A DNA stretch of 7,504 nt from Lachnospiraceae bacterium (lineage in GTDB: Bacteria > Bacillota_A > Clostridia > Lachnospirales > Lachnospiraceae): positions 1 to 7,504 of the forward strand of contig JAEEJD010000169.1 of assembly GCA_016281675.1 (NCBI GenBank). The letters run 5' to 3'. A model generated the notes under the pieces. That model was not told where the DNA came from. It ran no database searches and worked only from the letters and a program-made list of their open reading frames with translations. Shown piece after piece: positions 6,216 through 7,504 of this stretch; the first letter of the stretch is position 1, and every line of letters starts with the position of its first letter. The position numbers were made by a program, and so were the translations under genes.

Positions 6216-6974
6216 ATGGCTGTTACGATCAAGTCCGCACGTGAGATAGATCTGATGAGACAGTCATGCAAGCTTCTTGAGGAAGTGCATGACGAGCTGG
6301 GAAAGTTCATCAAGCCCGGGATATCGACTCTTGATATCGACAGATACGGAGACGAGCTTATCCGCGAACGCGGAGGCGTTCCGAACTTTCTTAACTACAA
6401 CGGATATCCGGCCAGCATATGCGTATCGGTGAACGAAGAGGTCGTTCACGGTATCCCGAGAAAAGACAGGATACTTAAGAGCGGCGATATCGTAAGCCTT
6501 GATGCGGGCCTCATCTATAAAGGTTATCATTCGGATGCCGCAAGAACTTACCCGGTCGGAGAGGTTGCACCGGAAGTTTTGCAGCTTGTCGATGTAACAA
6601 AGCAGTCGTTCTTTGAAGGAATAAAGATGGCGCGTGCAGGAAATCACCTGTACGACATATCAAATGCGATAGATGCATTCATCAAGCCTTACGGCTACGG
6701 GATAGTACGTGACCTTGTCGGTCACGGGATTGGGACTTCGCTTCACGAGGATCCGCAGATCCCGAACTTCGCACAGCATCGCCGGGGACTTAAGCTGATG
6801 CCCGGAATGACGCTTGCGATCGAGCCGATGATAAACCTCGGAAGGTATGAGGTCGAGTGGCTTGACGATGATTGGACGGTTGTAGCGATAGACGGACTTC
6901 CTTCGGCACACTATGAAAACACGATCCTGATAACGGACGGTGAGCCGGAGATACTCACATTATCACATGATTAA
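6216..6974 (+). CDS. map: Methionine aminopeptidase, type I
   Basis: A 252-residue dinuclear-metal peptidase that removes the initiator methionine from nascent proteins whose second residue is small. All expected active-site residues are present: H78 (VVHGIP), metal ligands D96 (SLDAG), D107 (HSDAAR), H170 (VGHGIG), E203 (AIEPM) and E234 (HYENT), and the catalytic-site H177 (LHEDPQIPN). There is no zinc-finger N-terminal extension, as usual for the core bacterial form. GGAGGT at 6205-6210, inside the last adk codons, is the ribosome binding site, so map is translationally coupled to adk. The next gene, infA, begins 17 bases after the map stop. Confidence 0.98.
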   Translation: MAVTIKSAREIDLMRQSCKLLEEVHDELGKFIKPGISTLDIDRYGDELIRERGGVPNFLNYNGYPASICVSVNEEVVHGIPRKDRILKSGDIVSLDAGLIYKGYHSDAARTYPVGEVAPEVLQLVDVTKQSFFEGIKMARAGNHLYDISNAIDAFIKPYGYGIVRDLVGHGIGTSLHEDPQIPNFAQHRRGLKLMPGMTLAIEPMINLGRYEVEWLDDDWTVVAIDGLPSAHYENTILITDGEPEILTLSHD

Positions 6975-6990
6975 CGGCGGAGGAGATTGA

Positions 6991-7209
6991 ATGTCAAAAG
7001 CAGATGTTATCGAGCTTGAAGGTACTGTGGTAGAAAAGCTTCCCAATGCGATGTTTCGTGTAAAACTCGAGAACGATCATGAAGTGATCGCGCATATCAG
7101 CGGGAAACTCAGGATGAATTTCATCCGCATACTGCCCGGAGACAAGGTAACTCTTGAGATGTCGCCTTACGATCTGTCGAAAGGGCGCATTATCTGGAGA
7201 GATAAATAA
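6991..7209 (+). CDS. infA: Translation initiation factor IF-1
   Basis: A 72-residue single OB-fold protein, the exact family length. IF-1 occupies the A site of the 30S subunit during initiation and supports IF-2 and IF-3. The family pattern is nearly complete: [20 protein letters not shown] (1-20), [19 protein letters not shown] (21-39), [18 protein letters not shown] (45-62) and K64-G-R-I. The last four residues, WRDK, differ from the YRxK ending common in Firmicutes. GGAGGAGAT at 6979-6987 is the ribosome binding site. No clear terminator follows, only a weak 5-bp hairpin (CTACA/TGTAG, 7218-7230) without a T-run. Confidence 0.98.
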   Translation: MSKADVIELEGTVVEKLPNAMFRVKLENDHEVIAHISGKLRMNFIRILPGDKVTLEMSPYDLSKGRIIWRDK

Positions 7210-7242
7210 GCCGGATACTACATGTTGTAGGACAGAAATTTG

Positions 7243-7271
7243 TTGAATTTTAGCACCTTTGGTGGTAAAAT
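7243..7271 (+). promoter_or_regulatory. Sigma-A promoter with extended -10, driving rpmJ
   Basis: The -35 element TTGAAT (7243-7248) and -10 element TAAAAT (7266-7271) are separated by the optimal 17 bases, each one mismatch from consensus except for a second in TTGAAT. TG at 7263-7264 precedes the -10 by one base, making an extended -10. The predicted transcript start is about 7277-7279. The spacer contains a small dyad, CACC-TTT-GGTG (7254-7264), that could be an operator. This would give rpmJ and the downstream genes a transcript of their own in addition to read-through from infA. Confidence 0.75.
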
Positions 7272-7277
7272 ATATAG

Positions 7278-7295
7278 CGGTCTGTTTTCAGACCG
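7278..7295 (+). promoter_or_regulatory. Perfect stem-loop at the predicted 5' end of the rpmJ transcript
   Basis: CGGTCTG (7278-7284) pairs perfectly with CAGACCG (7289-7295) around TTTT. It starts at the predicted transcription start, so the RNA would open with a hairpin, an arrangement known to protect mRNAs from 5'-dependent decay. It is followed by TATGG, not a T-run, so it is not a terminator. At DNA level it could instead be a repressor operator at +1 to +18. Confidence 0.6.
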
Positions 7296-7330
7296 TATGG
7301 TTTGCAAAGGCAGAGATAGGAGGAAGAAAG

Positions 7331-7444
7331 ATGAAAGTAAGATCTTCTGTAAAACCGATCTGCGACAAGTGCAAAGTCATCAAGAGAAAGGGTAAGATCA
7401 GGATAATCTGTGAAAACCCGAAGCACAAGCAGAGACAGGGCTAA
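7331..7444 (+). CDS. rpmJ: 50S ribosomal protein L36, zinc-binding form
   Basis: A 37-residue L36, the smallest ribosomal protein here, which binds 23S rRNA late in large-subunit assembly. The zinc ligands C11, C14, C27 and H32 (C-D-K-C ... C-E-N-P-K-H) are all present and the C-terminus ends HKQRQG as usual. Position 5 is serine where proline is common (MKVRSSVKP). AGGAGG at 7318-7323 is seven bases from the ATG. It normally precedes rpsM-rpsK-rpsD-rpoA-rplQ. Confidence 0.98.
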   Translation: MKVRSSVKPICDKCKVIKRKGKIRIICENPKHKQRQG

Positions 7445-7455
7445 AGCCCGAATGA

Positions 7456-7494
7456 TAGATAGATTTTTGGATTGACCCACCGAAGAGCTATCTA
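7456..7494 (+). repeat. Inverted repeat after rpmJ
   Basis: TAGATAG (7456-7462) and CTATCTA (7488-7494) are perfect reverse complements around a 25-base loop. It lies between rpmJ and the edge of the window; no rpsM ribosome binding site or start is visible in the last 60 bases. There is no T-run after the right arm within the window, so I cannot say whether it is an RNA stem-loop with a role or chance. Confidence 0.3.
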
Positions 7495-7504
7495 CGATTG
7501 AAAC

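Noticed and set aside
7211..7235. CTACA/TGTAG hairpin after infA as a terminator
   Set aside because: Only five pairs with a three-base loop and no T-run follows.
7471..7504. The window end reads ...GATTGAAAC, like the end of some CRISPR repeats
   Set aside because: It occurs once, with no second copy or spacer, and the location after rpmJ is a housekeeping gap. Only sequence beyond 7504 could change this.

Overview
The window is the spc (spectinomycin) ribosomal-protein operon of a low-to-mid-GC Firmicute, all genes on the + strand and in the canonical order: the last codons of rpsQ, then rplN-rplX-rplE-rpsN-rpsH-rplF-rplR-rpsE-rpmD-rplO-secY-adk-map-infA-rpmJ. It stops 60 bases after rpmJ, before rpsM would be expected. 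The gene order, the strong AAGGAGG-type ribosome binding sites in front of nearly every gene, the short zinc-type S14, the zinc-lid adenylate kinase and the protein sequences point to class Clostridia. SecY and the cysteine-free tail of L24 look like Lachnospiraceae, but that family placement is inferred from memory of the proteins.

Layout. 1-4093 is a dense run of ribosomal-protein genes with gaps of 12-35 bases, each filled mainly by the next gene's ribosome binding site. These proteins bind 5S/23S rRNA (L14, L24, L5, L6, L18, L30, L15) or 16S rRNA (S17, S14, S8, S5). rplO overlaps secY by one base (TAATG), so the protein-export channel is translationally coupled to L15. 5570-7209 is a second block, adk-map-infA, encoding nucleotide balance, N-terminal methionine removal and initiation factor IF-1. 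rpmJ (L36) at 7331-7444 begins what is normally the rpsM-rpsK-rpsD-rpoA-rplQ segment.

Two non-coding gaps stand out. The 151-base gap between secY and adk (5419-5569) is unusual for such a compact operon. It holds three stem-loops, the last followed by a T-run just before the adk ribosome binding site. A possible alternative pairing between its first and third stem-loops would break the terminator, and a short reading frame with a good ribosome binding site runs into the terminator. I read this as a candidate attenuator separating ribosome/Sec genes from adk-map-infA; it is a fold made by eye and unproven. The 121-base gap between infA and rpmJ (7210-7330) has a convincing sigma-A promoter (TTGAAT, 17 bases, TGGTAAAAT) followed at the expected transcript start by a perfect 7-bp stem-loop.

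All coding genes look intact and ordinary for their families. I see no mobile element, CRISPR array, tRNA or rRNA. Apart from the secY-adk leader, this is a housekeeping region and I do not see a new multi-gene system.
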